The notes under the pieces are model-generated. The model had not been told where the DNA came from, did no database searches, and was given only the letters and a program-made list of their open reading frames with translations. From Bacillota bacterium (GTDB taxonomy: Bacteria; Bacillota; Clostridia; Christensenellales; SZUA-584): a DNA stretch of 64,000 nucleotides. The DNA lies in assembly GCA_023408075.1 (NCBI GenBank), contig JAEYKW010000011.1, positions 66,709 to 130,708 on the forward strand, in the 5' to 3' direction. A program made the translations under genes and the position numbers. Shown piece by piece: positions 43,736 to 52,322 of the stretch (position 1 is the stretch's first letter; each line of letters opens with the position of its first letter).

Positions 43736-45124
43736 TTATGTTAACATATTTCTGTAGATTGTCTGCGTTTTGCGTGCGAGCTCTTCCGCCGTATTCTGAG
43801 CGGGGAAGGTGATACAATGCTTATGCAGCTCCTGAAGGATCTGCCCGATAACGGGCGACGGCTCGATGCCGAGCAGCGCCGCAATGTCGCTGCCCGTGAT
43901 TTGCAGCTCCTGAATACGCCAAGGCACATGCTGTTCCGTCATGCGTTCAAGCTCCCTTTGCCAGTTATCCGCCGATGCCACCGTCTCAACCGGCTTGCCC
44001 GACCCGACCACATCGGCACGTCTGAGTGCAATCAGCATCTCAAAGCCTTTTTTTCCGAGCTTAACCGCGCGCCGGCGGATCGTTTTGGGTTTGGCTTTGG
44101 CTTCAAGGTCGAACATATGGTTTCGGATAAGCGGCAGCACCGCCGCTTTGGTCTTGTTGTCCGCCTTGAGGCCGTTGAGTTCGTCGCGCGCCAGCTGCTC
44201 GCCGATGATTTCATGGCCGTGCATGCTGCCGCTGCGCCGGAGTGCCTCCGGCTTGCCGATGTCGTGCAGCAGCGCCGCGATGCGCAGCTCCCAAACGGGC
44301 GGCGCCGCCGCGCAGGCATGCAGGCCATGATTCAGCACATCATACACGTGATACTGCTCAGACTGTTTGACGCCGCTGCCTTCGCTGAGCCTCGGCAATA
44401 TATAACGCAGCGCATCCGTTTCCTGCAGCAGCTTAAGGCCGCGCAACGGACTGCCGCCCGCCTCTTCGTATTTGATATCAGCCATCAGTATTTTTTTGAG
44501 TTCGATGAGCTTGCGCTCTGCGGATATATCCTTAAGCAGCGCCGCATGCCTGAAAGCCGCGTCTTTGATGCTGTCCGCCACGCCGAAGCCAAGCTCCGCG
44601 GCAAAACGCGCCATGCGCATAATGCGCAGGCCGTCGTCCCGAATCGTGATATCGGGATCATCCGCCGCTGCGCTCAGACGTTTGCTTTTTGCATCGAATA
44701 AACCTCGGCCCGTGGGGTCGATGATCTCGCCGGTTGCGATGTTCATATACAGCGCATTGACGGAAAAATCACGCCGCTGCGCATCTTCTTCCATATTCTC
44801 TGTGAATTCGACGCGGTAGGGGCGGTGGTCACCGCCGGGCGGGTAAAAATCGCGGCGCCATGTCGTGTGTTCAAATGCGTCGTAGCCGCTTTGGGTTTTA
44901 AGCCGCAGCTCCACCGTGCCGAGCGGCAATGCCTTTTCAATCACGCTGAGACCCGCATCGTGCGCAATCGCAATTGCCGCATCGGGCGGCGCGGGCGAGC
45001 ATACATCAAAATCGCCCCCGGGCAGCCCCAGCACAATATTGCGCACATAACCGCCCACGAGATAAAGCGCAGTTCCTCTCGCGGCAAATATTTCGGATAG
45101 GTGTTTTAAGCTTGCCGGAATCAT
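43736..45124 (-). CDS. cca: CCA tRNA nucleotidyltransferase / poly(A) polymerase family
   Basis: A 462-residue enzyme of the class II tRNA nucleotidyltransferase family, which adds or repairs the 3' CCA end. LVGGYVRNIVLGLPGGDFDVCS is the catalytic motif with two metal Asp residues, RRDFSVNALYMN and DPTGRGLFDAK follow, and an HD domain (IAALLHDIGKP) is present near residue 285. ATG 45124 overlaps the dapF stop as ATGA, so the longer frame is rejected. Which of CCA- or A-adding activity applies cannot be settled by sequence alone. Confidence 0.93.
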   Translation of the reverse strand: MIPASLKHLSEIFAARGTALYLVGGYVRNIVLGLPGGDFDVCSPAPPDAAIAIAHDAGLSVIEKALPLGTVELRLKTQSGYDAFEHTTWRRDFYPPGGDHRPYRVEFTENMEEDAQRRDFSVNALYMNIATGEIIDPTGRGLFDAKSKRLSAAADDPDITIRDDGLRIMRMARFAAELGFGVADSIKDAAFRHAALLKDISAERKLIELKKILMADIKYEEAGGSPLRGLKLLQETDALRYILPRLSEGSGVKQSEQYHVYDVLNHGLHACAAAPPVWELRIAALLHDIGKPEALRRSGSMHGHEIIGEQLARDELNGLKADNKTKAAVLPLIRNHMFDLEAKAKPKTIRRRAVKLGKKGFEMLIALRRADVVGSGKPVETVASADNWQRELERMTEQHVPWRIQELQITGSDIAALLGIEPSPVIGQILQELHKHCITFPAQNTAEELARKTQTIYRNMLT

Positions 45125-45948
45125 AGTCCGGTGAGCGCCGCGGTATAAACGTCCTCGGCGGGGCCCGTCATCATCACGCGGCCGTCTTCCAAACATTCGA
45201 TGGAAAGCTTGCCTGCCGCCAGATGCACATCTGCACTGCGGCCGATCAGCCCTTTTTGATGCAGCGCCGCCACGCTCGCGCAGGACCCTGTTCCGCAGGC
45301 CAATGTGAGGCCTGCGCCGCGCTCCCATGTGAGCACCCGTATATTGTCACGGTCCAGCACCTGCACGAAATTCACGTTTGTCTTTTTGGGAAACAACGGG
45401 TGGGTTTCTATCGCAGGGCCGAGTGCCGCCGTATCCAGCGAATCGATATCCTGTGTGAGCACAACCGCGTGGGGCACACCCATCAGCAGCGCCGATACGG
45501 TTACCGGCTGACCGGCTGCTGTAATCGGCACATCAAAGGCTCTGCCTTCTCCCGTCATCGGTATGCGTGCGCGCTCGAATTCCGGCCGGCCCATATCCAC
45601 GGTGACTTGAGTAACTTTGCCGCCCTCCAGTTTGAGGCGCGGCACCATTATGCCTGCGAGCGTCTCCACCGTCATTTGCTGCTTGGCCACAATGCCGCGC
45701 TCATAAACGTATTTGGCAAAGCAGCGGATGCCGTTGCCGCACATCTCCGCTTCACTGCCATCCGCATTGAATATGCGCATACGGATGTCCGCCGATTCGG
45801 ACGGGAGAACGACCAGTATGCCGTCAGCACCCACACTGAGACGCCGACGGCATAATTCCTTGGCCAGCTCGCGCCAGTCGCGGTTTTCTCCGCCGTCGCC
45901 GAATACCAAAAAATCGTTGCCGAGCCCGTGCATCTTGGTAAATATCAT
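45121..45948 (-). CDS. dapF: Diaminopimelate epimerase
   Basis: A 275-residue cofactor-free racemase making meso-DAP for lysine and peptidoglycan. It starts FTKMHGLGNDFLVF, the first catalytic Cys is in AEMCGNGIRCFAKYV near residue 72, the second in LACGTGSCASVAA near 217; the two halves are mirror folds. Length is normal. GGAGG lies close before ATG 45948; the longer frame would cross the promoter. First gene of the operon with cca. Confidence 0.96.
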   Translation of the reverse strand: MIFTKMHGLGNDFLVFGDGGENRDWRELAKELCRRRLSVGADGILVVLPSESADIRMRIFNADGSEAEMCGNGIRCFAKYVYERGIVAKQQMTVETLAGIMVPRLKLEGGKVTQVTVDMGRPEFERARIPMTGEGRAFDVPITAAGQPVTVSALLMGVPHAVVLTQDIDSLDTAALGPAIETHPLFPKKTNVNFVQVLDRDNIRVLTWERGAGLTLACGTGSCASVAALHQKGLIGRSADVHLAAGKLSIECLEDGRVMMTGPAEDVYTAALTGL

Positions 45949-45976
45949 AAACGCCTCCGCCTTGTTCGATATCAGT

Positions 45977-46005
45977 ATTATACTTGCCTGTTCTCTGGCC
46001 TGCAA
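45977..46005 (-). promoter_or_regulatory. Promoter of the dapF operon
   Basis: On the minus strand TTGCAG (46000-46005), 17 bases, TATAAT (45977-45982). Confidence 0.82.
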
Positions 46006-46079
46006 CCTCAAGGCCAATATGCTTATTTTCGCCGCGATAGATTTATGATATGATGAAAGGCATGATGGGAGAAAGTGAC

Positions 46080-46601
46080 ATGGATATCAGCATCAGATGT
46101 ATTGACCGGGCCGATCTGAACGACATCGCCCGGCTGGCCAACAACTTTACGATTGCGCAGATGACGGCCAATCTTCCTTTTCCTTATACGCTCGAACATG
46201 CATCAACCTGGCTTGATTATGTGGAAGCGACGCAGAATGAGCATGTGTTTGCAATTACCGGCAGCAACAAATTTATGGGCGTGGTGGGGCTTGTGCATGA
46301 ACCGGAGCACGCGCGCGCCGAGCTCGGGTATTGGCTTGGCGCGCCGTATTGGAACAAGCAGGTGATGACGGCCGCTGCGGCGCTCACGGTGGGCTATGCG
46401 TTTTCCATGCTCGACATACAGAAAATCTATTCGCGCTGCTTTAAACCCAATAAGGCGTCTGCGCGCGTGCTCGAAAAAAGCGGCTTCGTGCTTGAGGGCT
46501 GTCTGCGTGCCCACCATATCCGTATGGGCGTTGTTCAGGACGTGCTCTGCTATGGCCTGCTGCGCAGCGACTACGAAACCGCGCAGGCTGCGAAACGCTG
46601 A
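46080..46601 (+). CDS. GNAT family N-acetyltransferase
   Basis: A 173-residue GNAT of the RimJ/RimL type. GYWLGAPYWNKQVMTAAAALTVGYAF corresponds to the acetyl-CoA loop and helix, and IQKIYSRCFKPNKASARVLEKSGFVLEGCLR is the family's best-conserved end motif. The acceptor may be a protein N-terminus or a small amine. ATG 46080 lies seven bases after GGGAGA; upstream ATGs lack a ribosome site. It is followed 13 bases later by the pyrimidine phosphorylase gene. Confidence 0.88.
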   Translation: MDISIRCIDRADLNDIARLANNFTIAQMTANLPFPYTLEHASTWLDYVEATQNEHVFAITGSNKFMGVVGLVHEPEHARAELGYWLGAPYWNKQVMTAAAALTVGYAFSMLDIQKIYSRCFKPNKASARVLEKSGFVLEGCLRAHHIRMGVVQDVLCYGLLRSDYETAQAAKR

Positions 46602-46614
46602 AAGGATTTTCCCA

Positions 46615-47913
46615 ATGAGAATGTACGATATCATTGCCAATAAGCGCGACGGCAAAAAGCTGACGAGCGAAGAGATCGAATTTTTTATAAACGGCTATGT
46701 ATCGGGAACCATACCCGATTATCAGGCATCGGCTTTTTTGATGGCCGCATTTATTAACGGCCTTAATGATGAAGAAACGGTATGGCTCACAAAAGTGATG
46801 GCTACATCGGGTGATACGGCAGATTTCAGTGCACTCGGCACAGTGGCCGACAAGCATTCGACGGGCGGCGTGGCCGACACCACCACGCTGATTGTTGTCC
46901 CGCTTGTCTGTGCGTGCGGGCTCAAGGTCGCTAAAATGTCGGGCCGGGGCCTCGGGCACACGGGCGGTACGCTTGACAAGCTCGAGTCGATTCCCGGCGT
47001 ATCGGTGTCGCTCTCCACGGATGCTTTTATGACGCAGGTGAAAAACGTAGGCGCTGCGGTGATGGGGCAGACGATGCGGCTTTGTCCTGCCGATAAAATG
47101 CTCTATGCGCTGCGCGATGTGACGGCGACGGTGGAGAGCATACCGCTCATTGCGAGCAGCATTATGAGCAAAAAGCTGGCCGCAGGTGCGGGTGTCATCA
47201 TGCTGGACGTCAAAACAGGCAACGGCGCATTCATGACGAACCCGGCGGACTCTAGGGCGCTTGCCGAGGCGATGGTGAGCATCGGCAAAATGGCGGGCCG
47301 CAAAACCGCCGCATTGATTACCGACATGAGCCAGCCCCTGGGGCTGGCTGTGGGCAACGCACTCGAGGTCATCGAGGCCATTGACGTGCTGTCCGGAAAA
47401 ACGGATGGTGACCTTCTCACCGTGTCGCTCGCGCTGGCTGCACAGATGCTGCGCCTCGCCGGTATTGAAGAAGACGGGCAGACCGCAAAGGACATGCTTG
47501 TGGATACACTCCGATCGGGACGCGCTCTTGATAAGCTCGGTAATATTATCGCCGCACAGGGCGGGGACCGGCATGTGATTCATGATACGTCTCTGATGCC
47601 GCGCGCGCGTATCATTCAGCCGTTGCGTGCTGACAAAGAAGGTATTTTAAGCGCCTTCAATTGCAGAGGCCTTGGCGAAGCCGCAGGCATATTGGGCGCC
47701 GGACGCATCACCAAGGACGACACGATTGATCCGGCTGTCGGTTTTGTTATGAAAAAGCGTATCGGCGATGCGGTAAAACCGGGAGATGTCCTCTGCGAAA
47801 TACATGCGAACGATTCTTCAAAGCTCGAACACGCGCAGAATATGCTCGCGCCATGCATCACTTTGGCCAATGCCGCAGAGCCGCCGCAGCTTATACAAGG
47901 GTTGATTGTATAA
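46615..47913 (+). CDS. pdp: Pyrimidine-nucleoside phosphorylase
   Basis: A 432-residue phosphorylase that splits uridine or thymidine with phosphate in nucleoside salvage. RMYDIIANKRDGKKLTSEEIEFFINGY begins the helical domain; ADKHSTGGVADTTTLIVVPLVCACGLKVAKMSGRGLGHTGGTLDKLESIPG is the phosphate/pyrimidine site; and VMKKRIGDAVKPGDVLCEIHAN is the C-terminal domain. Length is normal. ATG 46615 is eight bases after AAAGGA; the longer frame runs antiphase through the GNAT gene. Confidence 0.96.
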   Translation: MRMYDIIANKRDGKKLTSEEIEFFINGYVSGTIPDYQASAFLMAAFINGLNDEETVWLTKVMATSGDTADFSALGTVADKHSTGGVADTTTLIVVPLVCACGLKVAKMSGRGLGHTGGTLDKLESIPGVSVSLSTDAFMTQVKNVGAAVMGQTMRLCPADKMLYALRDVTATVESIPLIASSIMSKKLAAGAGVIMLDVKTGNGAFMTNPADSRALAEAMVSIGKMAGRKTAALITDMSQPLGLAVGNALEVIEAIDVLSGKTDGDLLTVSLALAAQMLRLAGIEEDGQTAKDMLVDTLRSGRALDKLGNIIAAQGGDRHVIHDTSLMPRARIIQPLRADKEGILSAFNCRGLGEAAGILGAGRITKDDTIDPAVGFVMKKRIGDAVKPGDVLCEIHANDSSKLEHAQNMLAPCITLANAAEPPQLIQGLIV

Positions 47914-47954
47914 TGTGGATATGATGTGGATAATGTGGATAACCGTGTGGATCA
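47914..47954 (+). other. DnaA-box cluster 1
   Basis: Four boxes in the same orientation: TGTGGATAT (47914-47922), TGTGGATAA (47925-47933), TGTGGATAA (47934-47942) and TGTGGATCA (47946-47954). The two central ones are perfect (TTATCCACA on the other strand). They start directly after the pdp stop codon; the next 100 bases are AT-rich. Probable origin element. Confidence 0.82.
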
Positions 47955-48112
47955 GGTGTTGTTGGCCCGGTGATACGGTGTTGAATTCCTTTTCATAAAG
48001 TCTATTAAGACGAAAAAACGATATATATGCACCATTATTAATAAAACCGTAATAAAATCGTAATAATCTTATCACGATGTTCATTTTCGCATTCTATGCG
48101 CATATACGTTCA

Positions 48113-48141
48113 TTGCAGCCGTCAGTGACATTGGATATAAT
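48113..48141 (+). promoter_or_regulatory. Promoter giving a predicted leaderless transcript
   Basis: TTGCAG (48113-48118), 17 bases, TATAAT (48136-48141). The ATG at 48148 lies six bases after the -10, so transcription would begin on or next to the start codon. Confidence 0.78.
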
Positions 48142-48147
48142 TTTTGT

Positions 48148-49377
48148 ATGATGCGGAAATTGTCTTTCAAAACCTTTATACATCTTGGTCTGCTTCTTTT
48201 TTGTGCGGTCCTTATTTTCGCTTTCCTTCCCGTCACCGCTCTCGCCGTTGAACGTTATCAGATACTCAAAATCGGTGACAAGGATGAATATGTTCAGGCT
48301 CTTCAGAACAAACTCAAGGAGCTTGGCTTTTTCGGCGGAACGGCGACCGGTTATTTTGGTACGCAAACTCAGCAGGCCGTTATCGACTATCAAACGGCTC
48401 ATTCGCTTAGAATCGACGGCAAAGCCGGCCCGGAAACGCTGTCCTCAATTATGGGACGGGATTTTGTGATGGCACGAGACAAGCGCATCTTTTCAGCCAG
48501 CGAAGCAAGTGCGGACTATCCGCAGCCTGGTGACAAAGGTTCTGCCGTATCGGATATTCAAATCAAGCTCAAAGACCTTGATTATTACGATTACCCGAGC
48601 ATCACCGGCTATTACGGGCCGGTTACCGAGCAGGCTGTGAGACTGTTTCAAAATATCAACGGGCTAAAAGCTGACGGAATTACGGGGTCCGAAACCATAT
48701 CTCTGCTCAATTCGGGAAATGCGAAATTTTACTGCATCCGTTACGGCGACAAAAGCGACGATGTCTTAACGCTGCAAATGTACCTCAGCAAACTCGGATA
48801 TATGGAAGAAACCGCCGTCACAGGCTTTTTTGGTACGGTCACGCTGGACGCAGTTAACGAGTTTCAGGCAAGAAACGGCTTATCGGTTGATGCCAAAGCC
48901 GGAAAAGATACACGTTCCAAGCTTTATTCGGATGCCGCTTTGAGCTGGGATAAGGTAGATAGGGTAGCTGACGAGAACAGGCCGTCGGACACTGATGCCT
49001 CAGCAAATACATTGGTGGCCTATGCGAATGCTCAGCTTACCAAACCTTATGCCTATGCCGCAGAGGGGCCGGATGCATTTGATGCTGCCGGTTTCGTGAG
49101 CTATGTGCTCCGGTGCTCGGGTGTATCCGTCAAACGCTGCAGCGCCGACAGCTTATCCAAAATAGAGAGCTGGACAAAGATTTCCCAGCTTAGTTCCCTC
49201 GTTCCGGGTGATATTTTGTTTTTTCAATCCGACCTGAGCGCGCGCATCAACCACACGGGCATATATCTTGGAGACAACCTTTTTATTCATGCGAGTTCGA
49301 GCAATAATTGCGTCACAGTCAGCGAGCTCTCCGATGACTACGAGCGCAATTTCCGCTTTGCGCGCCGTCTTTTCTAG
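48148..49377 (+). CDS. Triple PG-binding, NlpC/P60-fold protein lacking the catalytic cysteine
   Basis: A 409-residue exported protein. A signal peptide (1-34, ending VTALAVE) is followed by three PG_binding_1 repeats (about 40-100, 125-185, 195-260; each with GYFG/GYYG/GFFG and a QxxxxLxDGxxGxxT end) and an NlpC/P60-like domain (290-409). The nucleophile motif, normally FDCSGF, reads FDAAGF: Ala at residue 313 in place of Cys. The His of HTGIYLG and the later FIHAS are kept. It should bind the wall but not cut it. No ribosome site precedes the ATG. It stands between two DnaA-box clusters. Confidence 0.88.
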   Translation: MMRKLSFKTFIHLGLLLFCAVLIFAFLPVTALAVERYQILKIGDKDEYVQALQNKLKELGFFGGTATGYFGTQTQQAVIDYQTAHSLRIDGKAGPETLSSIMGRDFVMARDKRIFSASEASADYPQPGDKGSAVSDIQIKLKDLDYYDYPSITGYYGPVTEQAVRLFQNINGLKADGITGSETISLLNSGNAKFYCIRYGDKSDDVLTLQMYLSKLGYMEETAVTGFFGTVTLDAVNEFQARNGLSVDAKAGKDTRSKLYSDAALSWDKVDRVADENRPSDTDASANTLVAYANAQLTKPYAYAAEGPDAFDAAGFVSYVLRCSGVSVKRCSADSLSKIESWTKISQLSSLVPGDILFFQSDLSARINHTGIYLGDNLFIHASSSNNCVTVSELSDDYERNFRFARRLF

Positions 49378-49515
49378 ACTATGAATCCCCGGCAATCTCA
49401 ACTGGAGACCTTGTGTTAACGTCGGTGCATTTCCTCCGGCTTCTTTTTCTTTGTTTGTATGTTGAGTGCTTGCCTATTCTATGATAGAATGATAACTGTT
49501 CAATGAAACCACATG

Positions 49516-49548
49516 TTATCCACATTGTGTGGACAACCATGTGGATGA
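49516..49548 (+). other. DnaA-box cluster 2, before dnaA
   Basis: TTATCCACA (49516-49524, perfect), then in the opposite orientation TGTGGACAA (49528-49536) and TGTGGATGA (49540-49548). They lie 69-101 bases before the dnaA GTG and may serve both initiation and autoregulation. Confidence 0.85.
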
Positions 49549-49616
49549 GTTGAGTAAATCGTGTTTTTTATGTCGGAAGAATGATTTTATATTATATAAT
49601 GTTCTGAGGTATTCTT

Positions 49617-50981
49617 GTGGACACTTTCTTGATTATTTGGGAAAAAGCTTTGGAAATACTCAAGCAGGAGCTTGCCAGTGTCCGTTATGATACATGGATC
49701 AAAACGCTGTCTCCTGTCAAAAAAATCGACAGCGACTTTTACTTTCAAACGTTGAATCCGATTCACAAGGAATTGGTTGAAAAGAGCTATAAAAATTTAA
49801 TTCTTAACGCGATGACCGATGCGGCAGATTCTTTGGATTTCGGGCAGGATATCAACGTCTTTTTTTTGAACACTGAAGAAGCCTCGAAATTAAAGCAAAC
49901 AACGGCTGTTCAGCAGCCCGAAGTTGAAAACACCAACAGCTCGCGTTCCACGCTGAACCCTTACTTTACATTTGATACATTTGTCGTCGGCAGCTCCAAT
50001 GAATTTGCGCATGCAGCGGCCAGAGCTGTGGCGGACAACCCGGGGCTCACATACAATCCGCTTTTTATTTACGGCAAAACCGGCCTTGGCAAAACGCATT
50101 TGATGCAGGCCATTGCCAATCACATCACGATTAAAGACAACAACGCCACCGTGATGTTTGTTAAAAGTGAACCGTTTTTAAACGACCTGATCAACGCGAT
50201 CCGTACATCCAAAACGGAGGAATTCCGAAAAAAATACCGCAAAGCCGATGTACTGCTGATTGACGATATTCAGTTTATTGCAGGCAAGGAAAGCACGCAG
50301 GAAGAATTCTTCCATACGTTTAACGACCTGCACGAAAACAACAAACAGATTATCTTGTCTTCCGACAAGCCGCCAAAAGAGATCGCAAGGCTTGAGGAAC
50401 GGCTTCAGTCGCGCTTTGAGGGTGGGCTGATTGCCGATATTCAGCCCCCGAACTATGAAACGAAGCTTGCTATACTCACAAAGAAGGCAAAGGACATCAC
50501 CTCAAAAGAATCTTTAAAGTGTGAAGTCAGCAAAGAGATACTTGACCTGATTGCGACCAAGGTATCATCGAATATCCGCTCACTTGAAGGAGCTTTGAAA
50601 AAGATTATCGCCTATACCGTTCTGAACGGTCGCTCGCCCAATCTTGTTGAGGCCGAAATTGCCATACGCGATTTTCTTACGACGAACACAAAGAAAATTA
50701 CCTCAAAACATATTTTACAGACGGTTTGCGAGTATTACGAGATATCTGAGGATGAAATTACGAGCAGCAAGAAGAGCCAGAGCGTGGCTTATCCGCGGCA
50801 GATGGCGATGTATTTGACGCGCAAGCTCATGGATCTGTCTTACAAAGCCATTGCCGAAATATATGGAAAGAACGACCATACAACCGTGAAGCATGCCTTT
50901 GAAAAGATTGAAAATGAAGTCCAGACAAATATTGAAACCAAAACACTTGTGGATGATTTCATAGTAAAGCTGAAAGAATAG
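49617..50981 (+). CDS. dnaA: Chromosomal replication initiator DnaA
   Basis: A 454-residue initiator. Domain I is residues 1-80 (WEKALEILKQELASVRYDTWIKTL), a short variable linker follows, AAA+ domain III has Walker A YGKTGLGKTHL near residue 150 and Walker B LLIDDIQFIAGKE near 210, and domain IV ends in the box-binding DHTTVKHAFEKI. GTG 49617 lies nine bases after GAGG. It fits normal length. Unlike in most Firmicutes, rpmH and rnpA are not upstream. Confidence 0.99.
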   Translation: MDTFLIIWEKALEILKQELASVRYDTWIKTLSPVKKIDSDFYFQTLNPIHKELVEKSYKNLILNAMTDAADSLDFGQDINVFFLNTEEASKLKQTTAVQQPEVENTNSSRSTLNPYFTFDTFVVGSSNEFAHAAARAVADNPGLTYNPLFIYGKTGLGKTHLMQAIANHITIKDNNATVMFVKSEPFLNDLINAIRTSKTEEFRKKYRKADVLLIDDIQFIAGKESTQEEFFHTFNDLHENNKQIILSSDKPPKEIARLEERLQSRFEGGLIADIQPPNYETKLAILTKKAKDITSKESLKCEVSKEILDLIATKVSSNIRSLEGALKKIIAYTVLNGRSPNLVEAEIAIRDFLTTNTKKITSKHILQTVCEYYEISEDEITSSKKSQSVAYPRQMAMYLTRKLMDLSYKAIAEIYGKNDHTTVKHAFEKIENEVQTNIETKTLVDDFIVKLKE

Positions 50982-50990
50982 TGGATACAT

Positions 50991-51142
50991 TGTTGATAAA
51001 AAAAACGGCAGCAAAACCCGCATATTTTTCATCCCCACTCCATCGACAGCAGATGCACGCATAATCACATGAATCAGGACGTCTTCCGGATGTGTTTTTT
51101 ACGATGAAACAGGGAAAAAGAGCGATATCCACATTATCAACA
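50991..51142 (+). other. DnaA-box cluster 3 in the dnaA-dnaN gap
   Basis: TGTTGATAA (50991-50999), and two tandem boxes ATATCCACA (51125-51133) and TTATCAACA (51134-51142), each one mismatch from consensus. The tandem pair directly precedes the trio-like element. Confidence 0.7.
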
Positions 51143-51146
51143 TACA

Positions 51147-51164
51147 CTACTGCTGCTAATACTA
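51147..51164 (+). other. DnaA-trio-like element, probable unwinding site
   Basis: CTA-CTG-CTG-CTA-ATA-CTA, i.e. repeats of 3'-GAT-5'/3'-GAC-5' on the other strand, four bases after the tandem boxes and followed by TTTAATTAAG. Box-box-spacer-trio-AT-rich is the layout of the basal unwinding system of bacterial origins. Confidence 0.65.
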
Positions 51165-51218
51165 TTTAATTAAGTAATGATACCGTGTCAGAGAAAATAC
51201 GTTTTTCAGGAGCCGCAT

Positions 51219-52322
51219 ATGAGGATAATTTGTAATAAAAGCGAACTGCAAAAAAATGCAAACATAGCCGCGAAGGCTGTCGCGATGAAATCTCCCGTTT
51301 ACCTGCTTGAGGGAATACGGATAGAAGCGAAAGATCAGTCATTAACATTATATGGAAATGATGGGACGATGTCGATCAAATGCATCACCCCTGCTAATGT
51401 GCTTGAGCCGGGTGATGTCGTGCTTCCCGCAAGGCTGTTTTGTGAAGTGCTCACCAAATTTGAAGAATGCGATATTAGTATCTATACGGAAGGAAGCAAC
51501 GTTGTGCTTGAATGCGGGCATTCCAGAACCACGCTCTGTTTTATGAGCGCGGAACAATACCCTGCGTTTCCGAAGTTTGATACCGTGGACGGTATTCATA
51601 TCTATTCAAGGCAGCTTGTGAGCATGATAGACCAAACCGTGTTTGCAACATCGGCCAGTGAAGAAAAACCGATATTGACGGGCCTGTTGATTGAACTTGG
51701 CGGCAACAGCCTCAAGATGGTGGCTCTCGACGGATACCGGCTTGCGATAAGAAAAGAAGCGCTGGGTACAGAGCATGCTGAAAAAGAAGTCGTGGTGCCT
51801 TCAAAATCGATGAGAGAGGTTGCGCGCATCATTCCCGAAGATGAGACAACGATAAAGGTTTATACGACAGAAAACATGGTCGGTATTGTCTGTGAGAATA
51901 TTGAGATCGTCACACGCGTGCTGCAGGGCGATTACGTGAAATATAAAAGCATACTGCCGGCAGAATTTATGACGCGTGTCATCGTGAGCCGGCAGAATCT
52001 GTTTAACAGCTTGGAGCGCGCAAGCATATTGGCTCGCCAGTCTAAAACTAACCTCGTCAATTTAGCCATTGATGGCAACACGATGACGATTACGTCGGAT
52101 TCGGAAGTCGGCAAAGCGAGAGAAGAGGTTGATATTCGTCTGACGGGCAAGAACTTAAACATAGCTTTTAACGCGCGGTATTTGCTTGACGTTTTAAAAG
52201 AAGCTGCGGATGACGAAGTGGTGATGGATTTCAATACGAATATCAGTCCGAGTGTGATTCATCCCGTGTCGGGTGACAGTTATCTTTATCTCGTGCTGCC
52301 TGTAAAAACAAGCAACGGCTAA
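51219..52322 (+). CDS. dnaN: DNA polymerase III beta (sliding clamp) subunit
   Basis: A 367-residue ring-clamp subunit with three repeated domains. It starts MRIICNKSELQKNANIAAKAV; later ILTGLLIELGGNSLKMVALDGYRLAIR is a strong family stretch, and the end VIHPVSGDSYLYLVLPVKT has the hydrophobic cleft region. ATG 51219 is seven bases after CAGGAG. The gene has no recF, gyrB or S4-domain gene after it; it converges with a VTT gene, overlapping it by four bases. Confidence 0.98.
   Translation: MRIICNKSELQKNANIAAKAVAMKSPVYLLEGIRIEAKDQSLTLYGNDGTMSIKCITPANVLEPGDVVLPARLFCEVLTKFEECDISIYTEGSNVVLECGHSRTTLCFMSAEQYPAFPKFDTVDGIHIYSRQLVSMIDQTVFATSASEEKPILTGLLIELGGNSLKMVALDGYRLAIRKEALGTEHAEKEVVVPSKSMREVARIIPEDETTIKVYTTENMVGIVCENIEIVTRVLQGDYVKYKSILPAEFMTRVIVSRQNLFNSLERASILARQSKTNLVNLAIDGNTMTITSDSEVGKAREEVDIRLTGKNLNIAFNARYLLDVLKEAADDEVVMDFNTNISPSVIHPVSGDSYLYLVLPVKTSNG

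Noticed and set aside
43736..45328. Longer 530-codon reading of cca
   Set aside because: The extra 68 Arg-rich codons are antiphase dapF sequence; ATG 45124 overlaps the dapF stop as ATGA and gives the family N-terminus.
46396..47913. Longer 505-codon reading of the pyrimidine phosphorylase
   Set aside because: The extension is an out-of-frame reading of the GNAT gene; ATG 46615 has AAAGGA and gives normal length.
47914..47954. Direct repeats after pdp as a possible CRISPR or iteron array
   Set aside because: The units are 9-mers matching the DnaA box, with 0-3 base gaps; no spacers, no Rep gene.
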